In this document: positions 1 to 12,674 of the stretch, piece after piece | Numbering within the stretch: the first letter of the stretch is position 1 | Layout: every line of letters starts with the position of its first letter | Origin: Flaccisagitta enflata | Lineage: Eukaryota > Chaetognatha > Sagittoidea > Aphragmophora | DNA length: 64,000 nt | Assembly (NCBI GenBank): GCA_965153355.1 | Contig: OZ231128.1 | Coordinates: forward strand, 13,578,001-13,642,000 | Direction: 5' to 3' | Notes under the pieces: generated by a model | Told to the model about the DNA's origin: nothing | Databases searched by the model: none | The model's input: the letters and a program-made list of their open reading frames with translations, nothing else | Program-made: the position numbers and the translations under genes

Positions 1-1372
1 GAAAAGATTTTTAAACACTCAAACCCCCGAGAGAAACGAAACAAAAGTGGAAACTAAAATGTTAAAAATGATAAAAACTTGCTTTTGCTGTAAAGAAATG
101 ATTAATCGAGTTATGTCATGTACAGAATTCTTTTATTTGCGATAATTCATTATACGCGGGTACAGTCTCACAAAAACTCTATCTGACTGTATCTACAATT
201 TAATTGCCTTCTGTCTAAGTGTCTCGGTCTCTCACAAACAATTTTCATGACTGGAACACTTTATTGTACATATTCGTTATTAACGAGTCTCTTATTCGCG
301 GCGATTCGTTATATCAGTTTCTCACTGTATTCTAGTTTTTCTCTTTTTAACGTTGCCCTCACTCACTATGTGTCTGTTATGAAGCGCGCGCCGATCCATT
401 TTTCTCTCCATTCCTCAATTGTCCAATTTCGATGAAGCGCGCCTTTTGTTTCCATCCGATCCGGATCCTTCTCCACTTTCGCCTTATTGCGCAAAACGTC
501 GATTTTGCGCCCATTTTGCGCATAAGTCGCGGGCCTTTTGTTTCCGTCTCAAACTCGATTCCTCCCATCGTCTCGATCGTCGTCGTCGTTTCTGTCGCGT
601 CGAGGGCCTGGGAATAAAATGTAGTACACATTTTTTTTAAGCGGTGGTCGCTGGATATTTGCGTTAGCTCTCTCTCTCCTCTCTCTCTTCCTCTCTTTCT
701 CCCCTCTCTTCCTCTCTCTCTTCCCCTCTTTCCCCCCTCTCTTCCTCTCTTTCTCTCCTCTCTCTCTCCCCTCTCTCTCCCTCTCTCTCTCCTCTCTCTC
801 TCCTTCTCTCTCTCCCCCTCTCTCTTCCCCTCTCTTCTCCTCTCTCTCTCCCCCTCTCTCTCCCCCGTTTTCATCTCAATTTTTGGTTGAATTTTTCAAC
901 GCTTTCTCTAAATATTATCCATTTTAGTTCCGTTTTCATTTTCTCACGAACTAAAAAATATTAACCACTGTTTCCCGGCCGGAAATATTTACTCATGTTC
1001 TATTTTGTCAATGACAAAAATATTATTCTGCACACTTTTTTTCCAAAAATATTACTCAACAATATTAACCGTATTCACAAATATTATACTATAGTTACAT
1101 CCGGATTCCCTTTCTGCGCAATTTTACCCCTCTTTCTCCCCCTCTCTCCCCCCACTCTGCTTTGCGGAAGTCAAAAATCAAGAAAAAGGGTGCGTTCTTT
1201 CGCCTCTGGCACGTTCACACTGAGTTCACTTACTGACATAATGGTAGACTTTGTGTCGGTTTTCTTCTTCTTCTTCTCTTTCCTTCGAGGTCGCTTGTTT
1301 CTTACATCTTAATAGTCCTTGGATGATAACCGCCACGACGTTGGTGATGGTGATGCCGATGACCGCCCATGA
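1..1372. other. Non-coding flank with CT-rich tract
   Basis: No supported exon was found here. Bases 661-866 are an almost pure pyrimidine tract (CTCTC/CCTCTCT), and the open frames across it are compositional artefacts. The stretch lies downstream of the stop codon of the minus-strand gene that ends at 1373, so part of it may be that gene's 3' UTR. Confidence 0.5.
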
Positions 1373-2260
1373 TTAGGATTCCAGCTGATCTGTCTGTTCG
1401 TCGATTTGGTTGTACTCCTTTCCGCACATTAAGGGCGATAGGACCAGATCGCTCCTCTCGAGGCATCGTGAGATGTGGAGCACGTCTTTTCCATTTTTGC
1501 CTTTGATGGGGCTAGGACTGATGATGATAAGACACGTTTTGCCATACTCTGTTGGTAGAGAAGATACAAAATTAAATTAAATTTCAGAAGTTAGTGTGAA
1601 CGTTGTCGCTCCCTTCGGTGACTGTGGCGCCGATCAGATTAAATAATGCATAAAATTTTCTCACCGTATCCAAAATCACGTATGACGGCTTGTTTTGAAT
1701 CAAGTTGGCAATCGGGCTTTTCTGGACGCGTGCTCAACCATTGCACGATGCGTTGATTGAAATCGCCATTGCTTTCTCCGTCTCGTTGTTGCGGGGTCTG
1801 TGAACAAAATTTTTGCGTTGGCCCTGAATTTTCTTCTTTTCAGCGAAGAAGGAAAGTTAGGGTAGGGTTAGATAACGAGTCTGCTGAATTGGTTTTCTCA
1901 CCTCTGATTGGTCCGCTACGCTCCCGGGAGGAGGAGGACGGAGAGAACGAAGAAGAGGAGGGGTGATATCTCATTTTCACGAATTGTCTGTTGTTCTCTT
2001 GTCTTCCACTCGAGGTGATTGTAACTTGTTTGTCAGTATCTTGTCAGTATCTTGTCAGTACTTGTCACTTTCATTACCACAACACGCACTTTGTTGATTT
2101 GAGTGGTCGAGGTGTTGAGGAAGGTGGAGTGTTGATTTTTGCTTTCGGAGCGCAGAGTCCAATTTCTTGTACAGAATTTTGCGATTATGATTTTGATTTT
2201 GTCCTTTAACTTTCCGTCGACGATTGTTATTGTTTTTCATAATGCGGAATGATTGTACTT
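1373..2260 (-). CDS. Unrecognised protein, C-terminal exons (partial gene)
   Basis: Four minus-strand segments join in phase at GT-AG sites: about 2260-2078, 1969-1902, 1797-1665 and 1548-1373, ending in TAA at 1375-1373. The last two exons are the best supported. They encode FGYEYGKTCLIIISPSPIKG, followed by a charged and cysteine-containing stretch with HISRCLERSDLVLSPLMCGK. The preceding exon encodes a polar segment with NQRIVQWLSTRPEKPDCQ. The two upstream segments (QQSACC, then ITPPLLRSLRPPPPG) are weaker: the acceptor at 1970-1971 lacks a pyrimidine tract. A further exon ending at 2609 (donor CAAAG|GTCAGA) is possible. I do not recognise the family. The gene would run head-to-head with the sideroflexin gene. 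Its start is not identified. Confidence 0.45.
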
Positions 2261-2739
2261 CAATTTTCGGCGTGCCTCGAATGAAAGGAATGACAGTGAA
2301 TGTTTGAATCACGTGTTCTTTCGATTGAATGGTATGTTGAGAATTGTGTTCTTATGTTAAGTATGTTTGAATGAATGGTGGTTTTTCATCTCCGTAACAC
2401 CTGGAGATTTTCCACATATCAAAAATTTTTGAATTTTTTTTTAGATCCGTTCTTTTCTAAATTTTTCTAAGAATTTAGTTTTTAAACGTATCGATATTAG
2501 ACGGGGTCCGAGCTTTTGTTTTTTTAGAGATTATCTTCACCTATCCTAAATAGATTGAAGATGATCTCTAGGTAGTGAAGGCCGAGTCGTGAACCGACCG
2601 GTTCTGACCTTTGATTATTATCAAATTCTCTCTGCCTCTCGCTTTTTGCATGGCTCGACTGCGATCCAATTTTCTCTTCAGTCTGGAATAAAGCTCTTTC
2701 TTTTAGCTCAATTTCTCTCTCTTTCTCTCTCAATTAATG

Positions 2740-3640
2740 ATAATTAAGAAGCTCAGAAATTGATTAAGGACAGATCTTTAGCCAGGACGGATGATCATCA
2801 CCCCGATGATCATTCGTTACTTATGACACACAGCTTAGAATTCTCCAATTTGTGTCAAAATTTGAAAAAGAAGACAAATTTTCAATGATGTGTTGAATTT
2901 TAATGAAAAGGAGATAAAATCCACGGCAAATAAGGTTGAAACTTTTTGAACATGGCAGATTGTCTTAGTAGTTTCGCGTTAAGCTCATCAGAGACAAATC
3001 TAGGCAACAAAATAAATAATAGAATTAGTATGATAGTGCCAAAAAGTCACTGAAATGACTAAAAAAACGAAAAAATTCAATGAAAGACGAGGAAAAGCAG
3101 AAAAATGCTTAAATTCCAATAAATTATCACAGATGTAGATCTGAGAAGGAACCACCAGAAAAAAAGTCGTTATTTTTTGAGAACTCAAAAAAGACTTAGA
3201 GAGAGAAACTGTCACTGTAGGTGTCGCTGCATGTATAATGCTAAGAAAACACACAAAAGATCAAATCATCCTTTTGTCAGTGCACCAAAATTCATACATT
3301 TACAGTTTTAAAATGTTTAATTTAGGTTTGAATTGTTGGATGAAGCGTATCTAATAAGACAGAATAAGTTGACTGTCTTTGGGGCTGTCATGAATTTTAA
3401 AAAAAACCAGTTTTCTCCAATGTTAGGCCTTGATCTACAACTTGGAATTTCTAAGGCTGAAAGCGGATCTCGCTTTGAAAAAAACTCGCCCCCTGAAGTG
3501 TTGACTGTTGTTACAGGCTCTATACGCCACCAATCTAGGCGTTCTTAGTCTTGTTCGACGGAGATTTGATTTCTCTCGCCGTCGGCTTTAACTAAACATT
3601 ATTATTTTCTTCTTAGGGGCCCCTAAGGGCCCCCAAAAAA
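2740..3640. other. No supported gene
   Basis: AT-rich sequence with only short open frames. Nothing in it could be assigned. Confidence 0.4.
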
Positions 3641-3659
3641 GCCCTTATTGAGAATTTTT

Positions 3660-4260
3660 TTTGAAAAAAAAAGTGGGGTGCAATCAATAGGAAATTGTTT
3701 GATTTGCCTAGATCCAAAATCTTGTATTTTCACTTTTTTAAAAAAACTTAGAAAATTTTTATGTCGCGCGTCAGGGACTTTGAAAAAAAATCACAAAATA
3801 TTTTTTTGAAAAATGGTTTTCAAAAGTGGGGTGCAATTAATAGGAAATTGTTTGATTTGCCTAGATCCAAAATCCTGCATTTTAATTTTTTTTCAGAAAA
3901 CTTAGAAAATTTCTATGTCGCGCATCAGGGACTAAGAAAAAAAAATCACAAAATATTTTTTTAAAAAATGGTTTTTGAATGTGGGGTGCTATCAATAGGA
4001 AATTGTTTGATTTGCCTAGATCCAAAATCTTGTATTTTCATTTTTTTTTTTCAAAAAACTTTGAAATTTTTTTTGTATCGCGCGTCAGGGACTTTGAAAA
4101 AAAAATCGCAAAATATTTTTTTGAAAAATGTTTTTCAAAAGTGGGGTGCAATTGATAGGAAGTCGTTTTATTCGTCTAGATCCAAAACCTGTAAAATTAC
4201 TTTTTTCAAAAAAATTAAAAATTTGATTAGGTGCGAGTTCAAAGAAAAAACGGGAAAAAA
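3660..4260. repeat. Four-copy satellite, about 155-bp unit
   Basis: A unit containing GTGGGGTGCAATCAATAGGA and TGTCGCGCGTCAGGGACTTT recurs about every 155 bases. GTGGGGTGC starts near 3673, 3828, 3980 and 4141. Copies differ by scattered substitutions and by A-tract length. Open frames through it are artefacts. Confidence 0.8.
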
Positions 4261-4436
4261 GAATGTCGGTTTTCTCTTTTACTTTTTAAATATGAAAAAG
4301 GCCGTAATTTCTAAAATATTGATGCGATTGTCCTGAAATTTGAAATACTAGCTGACGTCATGCTTCTTGACGTACCAGCTAAAAATCATAATCGTGAACC
4401 GTCATAAAGTTGGACGCACTTCTTTGCCTACCAATG

Positions 4437-4881
4437 TATAGCACGCAGCCCAGAATTCTCCGATGTATGTCACAGCACCCAGTTTTCTCTGATGTATGTC
4501 ACACAGCCCAGGATTCTCTGATTTATGTCACACAGCCCAGTTTTCTCCAATGTATGTCACATTGTGCAGATTTCTCCCATGTATGTCACACAGCCCAGTA
4601 TTTTCCAATGTATACAACCCAGTTTTCTCTGATGTATGTTAGACAGCCTAGTATTCTCCTATGTATGTCACACAGACCAGTTTTCTCCAACGTATGTAAC
4701 ACAACCCAGTTTTCTCCTATGTATGTCACACAGCTCAGAATTCTCCTATGTATGTCACCTCACCAAGTTTTCCCCAATATATGTCACACAGTTATCTCCA
4801 ATGTATATCACACTCCAGTTTTCTCCAATGTATGTTAAAACACCCAGAATTCTCCAATGTATGTCACGCAGCCCAAAATTG
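4437..4881. repeat. Minisatellite, about 31-bp unit
   Basis: About 15 degenerate copies of a unit built on ATGTATGTCACACAGCCCAG plus TTTTCTCC. The array ends exactly where the next transposon begins, so the element at 4882 inserted into or beside the array. Confidence 0.85.
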
Positions 4882-5209
4882 CAGGAGTGTATATAAATAT
4901 ATAATTGAGTGGCTTTTGATTTTATCTCCCCCTGCCTTTGATTTTCTTCCCCGCGACGCGTCACGTCACTTTACAAAATCTATGATTCCCTTCCTCACAA
5001 AGCAATAAAACAGTATATATTAGGTTTGAATAATGTTAAATTGTGCTGTACTAATCAAAATTGACCTTTTGGTACTACCAAAAGTGTTTTAAATCTTCAA
5101 AAATTTTCATTTTTCATTTTTTCAAGCTTTTGATTTTTTCCCCATCTCCAAACCCTTTGATTCTATTCTCCCTCCACTGGGGGGGATTACTCAACTTTAT
5201 ACAAGCCTG
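4882..5209. mobile_element. hAT-type MITE, family 1
   Basis: The termini are imperfect inverted repeats: CAGGAGTGTATA at the left and TTTATACAAGCCTG at the right, the reverse complement of CAGGCTTGTATAAA. It is flanked by a perfect 8-bp direct repeat CAAAATTG at 4874-4881 and 5210-5217. An 8-bp duplication with CAGGG-like ends is the hAT signature. The 328-bp interior has no transposase and contains CTTTGATTTTCTTCCCCGCG. A sister copy lies at 55226-55583. Confidence 0.85.
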
Positions 5210-5309
5210 CAAAATTGTCCAATGTTTGTTGGACAACTCATGTTTCTAAGGTTGCACAGGTTTAATTCAAACAGACTCATGTTGGATGGACTCAGTTGGC
5301 AATGAGGCC

Positions 5310-5458
5310 GCCAACAGGTGGCAGTGGGAACACCCACACAGGCGGCGGTGAGACCGCCCACAGGCAGCAGTGGGACCGCCCACAGGCGGCAGTGGGACCA
5401 CCCACAGGCGGCAGTAAGGCCGCCCACAGGCGGCAGTGAGGCTGCCCACAGGTGGCCA
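5310..5458. repeat. GC-rich 21-bp minisatellite
   Basis: About seven head-to-tail copies of CCCACAGGCGGCAGTGGGAC with minor variation. It stands out as GC-rich within AT-rich flanks. The frame is open on both strands, but no homology or splice context supports translation. Confidence 0.85.
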
Positions 5459-5673
5459 TTATTCACCACACAGATTCATCCGGTTATTATCATTACGTAT
5501 ATTACTTTAATAAGTTATTGCATTTCTATATTGTGCCCAATCAAGTTTTCGTAGAACACATTATGGCGAACGCCACTATTTTTTTCTGCCATCTACATGT
5601 ATTCCATTTTTCTTTTTAATATAATTATAAAAGAATGAAGAGGATGCGTGAGCGTGAGTGATTGACAAAGAGA

Positions 5674-5676
<3 letters not shown>

Positions 5677-5764
<88 letters not shown>
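5677..5764. repeat. (GT)n-(CT)n microsatellite
   Basis: A GT dinucleotide run of about 44 bases is followed directly by a CT run of about 45 bases. Confidence 0.95.
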
Positions 5765-5766
<2 letters not shown>

Positions 5767-6707
5767 CTACCTACAATTTTATTTCAAGACTGCAAAACAA
5801 TTTAAAGCCGGCGATCCGTGTTGAAATTTTCCGCTGCAGGAGAAACACATTACTTACGTTGCTAAGGTCTTGATCCAATGATAGACCGATATGACAATCT
5901 TCGATTCGCAACTTTGACGCGAATCTTGAATACTCAATCGCCTTGAAAAAAAAATTCCAGCGAAAAAAAAAAATCGTGAAGGGCATGTGCTGTACTTTTC
6001 CAATTTTTACCGGCATTTTTCCTTTACCAGGAACGTCACTAGACGGACACGTCGGTGCCAGGTACGTCTCTAAGCGTCTTGGAACAACGTTATGATGGTA
6101 TGGTATTGCAGAAAAGGAGTCGAAGGGCGAGTATTTGGATTCGGTTTATACCTACTCAAAACTAATTGTTAACATGTATGTTATAACACCATAATTCTCA
6201 GAGCGACGCTTCATAGGCAATGACACCGGAAATCTAGTATGAAAGGTATCCAAGTTCGCGTGCTACGCCAATAATCCATTGCTTACTCGTTTTCGTGCCC
6301 TGCTCATGACATGATTTTTTCCCAATTAGCTGTTTTGGCTGATCCGTCAACCCTATAGATGTTGTTTGAAGTGTCGTGCTCGTGTTATCTGAATTAGCGA
6401 TAGAACAGACAGCCTGACTAAATGGGCATATAGGGACCGAACAGACGTACTACGTTTTATACCCTAGTCGAAGATAGTCATCTCTATTGGTTAAAAAAAA
6501 ATTATAAACAAACATATTTTGAGGGTTTTGTTGTTAGTGAACTAACCTGAAGTTTCCTAGATAAGTTAGAATGACACATCATACATGTAAAGGAAATGTT
6601 TTTTATTTTTACTCAATTAAGGGTCGCCGAGATTTGAGGAGGCGTCGGCAGCTCAAGTTGTTCACACCGCTCTCGACACTCACATCATCGTTGAAACTTT
6701 TGACAAA
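5765..6707. other. Upstream region and 5' UTR candidate of the sideroflexin gene
   Basis: Unique-looking sequence between a microsatellite and the sideroflexin start codon. The promoter and transcription start must lie here or further upstream, but no TATA or initiator element could be called with confidence. Confidence 0.35.
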
Positions 6708-9700
6708 ATGGATTCTAGGTACCTTGGCCTTGCCATGGCAGTAAATATTTTTTTTTTCATTTATTTTTTTTTAGCTTATGTATAAAACAATGCGATTTTT
6801 GTGTTTCTTTTGTGTTTCTTTTGTGTCTTGTGTTTCTTTTGTGTTTCTTTTGTGTTTTGTCTTTTGTTTTTCTTTTGTCTTTCTTTTGTCTTTCTTTTGT
6901 CGTTCATTTGTCTTTCTTTTGTCTTTTGTCTTTTTTTCTTTCTTTTGTCTTTCTTTTGTCTTTCTTTTGTCTTTCTATTGTCTTTCTTTTCTTTCTTTTG
7001 TCTTTCTATTGTCTTTCTTTTCTTTCTTTTGTCTTTCTTTTGTATTTCTTTTGTCTTTATTCTCTCTTTATTCTCTCTTTATTCTCTTTTGTCTTTATTT
7101 TGTCTTTATTTTGTCTTTATTTTGTCTTTATTTTGTCTTTATTTTGTCTTTATTTTGTCTTTCTTTTCTTTCTTTTGTCTTTATTTTGTTTTTCTGCACC
7201 GTTTTTATTTCGTTTCAAACTTTGCAGTAACAATGCGGCGCCTGATCCTCCCACACCCGTCATCGACTTGAACAAACCGCGATGGGACCAATCAACCTTC
7301 GAAGGTCGCGCTAAGCACTTTTTCGTCACCACCAATCCTCTCAATGTTCTCGCCACCTCCTCACAATTGGACGAAGCAAAGCAAATCGTCGAAAGCTACA
7401 GGTAACACCTTCCATGGTTGCATCGATGTGACGGAACATTGTTTTGACTTCACATGGTTTTGATTTGTCTTCACATTGATTTGACTTCACATTGTAATTA
7501 TTTGACTTCACATTGTTTTGATTTGACTGAAGTGAAAATGATTAGGATTTGAACCTAGTTTTTATTTGACTGAACTTAGTTTTCATTTGACTAGACGTAG
7601 TTTTCATTTGACTGAACGTTGTTTTGATTTGACTGAATATTGTTTTGATTTGACTGACCATAGTTTTGATTTGACTGTTGTGAAAATAATAAGGATTTGA
7701 CTGAAGGTAGAGGGGTAAAAGCCTAATTTGCATAATTGAATTCATCAGAATTTTTCTTTTGAATTGGTCAGTACTTGATACGAGAAGACTAACAGGACCA
7801 GTAATCAACTATCTAACTCATTTTTTCTTATGCTATATTGACCCTTAAAAAATGCTATATACCAATATTTTTCTGCAAGCCTAGTTATTTGTTTAATACT
7901 GTTCAATATGTGAATAAAAAGTGAATATTTTAATATTAAAAATCTAAAAAAAGTAAGGGTCCGCGACTGGGGCTAAATGGCGATGTCAAATGGCGATATC
8001 GAACGGCAATACCAAACTGCCTTGTCAAACGGCCTAGTCACACTGCCTTATCAAGTGGCAAATCAGTTGAAAAATACTAAATTTATGCAAAATTTTCACT
8101 TTTAGGTGGTAGGCTGGTTAGGTGGTAGGCCAGTTTGGCCATTTGGCAGGCCATGATCTTTATGAATCACATACATTTGTTGAGTCTTTACATTTGAGAC
8201 TCCATTCCAAGTTTCAATCAAATCTGTTGAAAATTGCCAAAGTTATCCATGTTTTTAGTGTTAGGGCGTTAGGCCGGTTGGGTGGTAGGCTGATTTTGCC
8301 AGTTAGAGTACTGAAATCTTTATGAACCACATGCATATGTAAAGTCCTATTTAGAGACTTCATACCAAGTTTCAACCAAATTGGTCAAAAAATGCCTAAG
8401 TTATGCACATTTGCTACTTTTAAGTTGGTAGGCTGGGTGGATGGTAGGCTGGTTTGGCTGGTTAGCATGCTGAAATCTCTTTGAATTGCAAACATTTCCA
8501 TTTAGAGACTTTATACCAAGTTTCTACCAAATTGGTTGAAAAATGCCAAAGTTATGCACGTTTTTCACTTTAAGGCTGATAGGCTGGTTTGGTGGTAGGC
8601 CAGTTTGGCCGGTTAACATGCTAAAATCTTTATGAATCAGATATGTATGTTAAGTCCTTCCATTTAGAGACTACACACCAAGTTTCAACCAAATTGGTTG
8701 AAAAATGCCCAAGTTATGCATATTTTTCACTTTCCGGCTGGTAGGCTGGTTGGACTGGTTGGGGTGGTCCGATCATGACAAACTCATAGGATGCAAAGCG
8801 GCTTACCCTAGTACAACTTCCCTCCAAATATGAAGCAAATTGGTCAAGGCGTTAAAAAGTTAGCCTTTTAAAGATGTAGAAGACAACGACAACAATGACG
8901 ACAACGCCCACGTGCCTCGAATCATAGTCCGCGTCAGAATGGTTTTCCGTCGCGGACAAAAACGTTTTCCAACATTCATGTTTCATTGTAGACAATCAGA
9001 GGCCTAAAGGCCATTAAAATAATTCATTTCAATTGAACACTGACTTAAAGTTAGCAGCCAGTTCTTTGAGGGAAAATGCAACTTTATTCTCCGAAAATGG
9101 AGTAAATTTGTAAAATACATACCCCACTACTACCCAAATTAAAAAAAACGCAAGTTTTTCATATAAGAGCCTGAAATGGACTCTATTTTTCTTATAAGTA
9201 GCTTATTACGAGCTGGTTTGGTTTATTTGAGTTTCTGTGCATCATAACAAAGAGTTTTAGGCATCAGGATTATGTTGATGCAGAGAAAAAGCCGTGCTAA
9301 AGTGACATGTACTTTACTTATTTTCGCCTTTGATTTTCACATTGATCTATAATGATTTCAAAGGTCTTATTACACTGAAATACAGTCGGTGCTTCATTTT
9401 TCATCATAGACATTGAGGAATTCAAATATGGAAACTATAAAAAAAAACAGCATGGGTAGAATAATGCCTGATTGCCCGTGGCAGTGCAATTACTTTATCA
9501 TGTTCACCCCAAAACATCCTTATTTTTCCCTCTTACTGCATTTTGAAATTTTGACCCCTGCACCTTCTTTTGAATATAACTTCTAAACGAATGAAGCTAC
9601 AGATGTGGGATTGCGCTCAAAAGAAAGCTCTCGAAAAAAGCTTCAATTTGGTCACTGATAAATCATGTCCCAAGTGACCCAAAGGCACAAAAATCACCTG

Positions 9701-11644
9701 TAGAAAAACTTGCGTTTTTTTTAATTCGCGTAGTAAAATCGGGGCCGCCATTCGGCGCTTTACCCTAGAATAATTCTGAAAACTGATCTGGAATCCTGAC
9801 ACAACGGAGCACCTGACAGACCTGTGCTGTACAATTTGCGCCAGAGTAAAATTAAAGGCGCCAGAACATTTTGAAAAATCAATCTTACTGCTGTAGAAAT
9901 GTCACGGATTAAAGTCGCAAAAGAAATACACTCCACCCTCCGGCAGGTACTTGGTCATCTATTTCAAGCAAAATTTGACCTTATTTAACTAAATATAACA
10001 CTCAAGGGTGTATAACATGACATGAAAAATATCTTTGAAGCTGATTTATCGCCTCATTTTTCCGTTCTTTTAATGTTTGATAGTAATACTTCAAAATAGT
10101 CATTTTCATAATTCTTTTATACTGTCTAAATTGTCTTTATCTCATCTAGATTCCTATTAAAAAGTCAGATTTGAAATTCTGCATCTAACGAACCTAAAAT
10201 CAATGAAAATGATCGACGTTATCCCTAAGAAACAGATCGTTGAAATCGAGACAGTTCAACGTCTTTCAGACTCTACTGAAGGTTATTTTGATTTGACTGA
10301 ACATTGCTTTCATTTCACTGAACATTGCTTTTATTGGACTGAACATTGCTTTCATTTGACTGAACATTGCTTTCACTAGACTCAATATTGCTTTCATTGG
10401 ACTGAACATTGCTTCCACGTGACTGAACATTGCTTCCACGTGAATGTTGCTATGATGAGACTGCACTGGTTAATGATGTGACACTGCTACTTCGGGACCA
10501 TCTGATAATTGTTACTTTCTTCTATCATTTTCTTTTAATAGAAATGGAACACTCACCGGAAAGACCGAGGATGAAATTTGGAATGCCAAGAATCTATACG
10601 ACTCGGCCTTCCATCCAGACACCAAAGAAAAAATGTTCATTCTCGGCAGAATGTCCGCTCAAGTACCCTGCAACATGACCATAACAGGTGATGAAAGACT
10701 GGGTTATTGATCGCACTAATAATTAGACAACATGACCATAAAAGGTGAAACCGTGGTTTATTGGTCGCACTAATAGCTACAGATTCAATGATAATACAAT
10801 GAAAGGGGCAGCAAAATCGCTAGCACCCCTAACCACAGCTTAGATGGGTAATGTGACTAATGTCACAAAGACAACTCAGGTGGCAGCTGGAAGTTTATCC
10901 TAAAACAATTCCCGCTATCGAGGCGTTTTTCGAATTTCCTTCTCATTCTATAGAAAATGGTCATAAAAGGGCCAAATCCAACACTACTGAAAATGGCCGA
11001 TTTTCACCCTAAAAAGAGCTATATCTCTAAAACTAGGTTGAGATTACAAAATCGCCTCGATGGCGGGAATTGTATTAGGATAAGCTATCGGCCACCACCT
11101 TTGATACCCTTGTGATATTGATTATCTGTGCTACAGGTAGGGGTGCTAGCGATTTCGACTACCCCTCTCACTGTAATATCATTGCTTCTGTAGACAACAC
11201 GACCATATCAGGTGATGAAACACTGGGTTATTGGTCGCGCTAATAGCTAGACAACACGACCATAACAGATGAAACATAGGTTTTTTGATCACACTAATAT
11301 CTAGACAACACGACCATAATAGGTTTATTGATCATACTAATAGCTAGACAACATGACCATTACAGGTAAAAGTGGCTTATTGGTCGCTTAAATAGCTAGA
11401 CAACCTGACCTTACTAGGTGAATGTGTGGTTTATTGGTAGCTTAATAGCTAGACAACACGACCATAACAGGTGAAACCGTGGTTAATTGCTCGCACTATT
11501 AGCTAGACAACATAACCATTACAGGTGTTACAGTGCCAGTGGCTTGCTTGCTCAAATAGCTACGTTGACAAATGACAAGTTTTGCTTCATTGGTTGAGAT
11601 TGAGAATTGTTGCGTTAGATTCATCGTTGATGATGATGATGACA

Positions 11645-11699
<55 letters not shown>

Positions 11700-12586
11700 G
11701 AAAGTTAGAAACTCTTATCGTAACAATCCATACCCTTTAGATTTAGAAGCCTCTCATTTAAGCCACATCATCTAAATCGATACTCATCCTAAGCTCCATC
11801 CCTTGACCTTGTTCATCCCTGCTCAGGCTGCATGATGACGTTTTACCGAACGACGCCGGCTGTCGTATTTTGGCAATGGATTAATCAGACATTCAATGCC
11901 GTTGTTAACTTTACCAATCGCTCGGGGGACGCTCCTATCCCTATGTCCAAGGTGGGGCGTTATTTTATAAGATATGTTAGGTCAACTGGTTGAACTCCAA
12001 TCAAACTATCGATCAGCCTCTCTATGTATCCGTCACTCAGTTTTTCTGTCTTCGTGTATCCATCAGTGATCAGTCTATCACCCTGCTGATGAGACCCATT
12101 GACAGGCTTACTTATGGTGATTTTCACAGGCAGGCTCCTAGCCAGGGCGGAAAAAATCGCGTTTTCAAACATGCTTTTAGTAAATTTTTCTTTTTAGATA
12201 ATGTTAATATAGTGTCTGGGGGGCACAAATCCATCACCAGCTCATCTTAATGGACCCTTGTTTCTTCTCAGCCAGGAAAATTGACTTGACCATTCAAATT
12301 AGCGGAATTTGACTCCAGCGATTTTTCTCTCCAACTTTGTATATCCATTACCACCGCAAACACACTTGTGAACATCACTTATTGCGGAATACCTATTTTA
12401 GTTTTGTTCTCCGTAGAGTTATGGAATCTACGTAAGTCCTGGCGTTCTTTCCTTCCTTCCCCCCCCCCAAAAAAAAAAAACAAACAAAAAAAACCAAAAA
12501 AACAAAGACAAACTGCCGATTCCAGTGGAATCTTGATCGCCCCTTTTTTCGCTTGTACAACTTAGCACTTGTGTGCGCTCGCTCGC

Positions 12587-12674
<88 letters not shown>

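Noticed and set aside
1902-1978. ATG-initiated first exon MRYHPSSSSFSPSSSS for the minus-strand gene
   Set aside because: Its frame leaves phase 1 at the 1902 donor, and the next exon then hits a stop. Only the alternative frame joins cleanly.
4437-4881. Regular repeats that might look like a CRISPR array
   Set aside because: The unit repeats with no unique spacers, and the genes are eukaryotic. It is a minisatellite.
6778-7271. 150-197-aa F/L/S-rich frames
   Set aside because: Produced by the TTTTGTCTTTC minisatellite. Only the end of one frame overlaps true SFXN exon 2.
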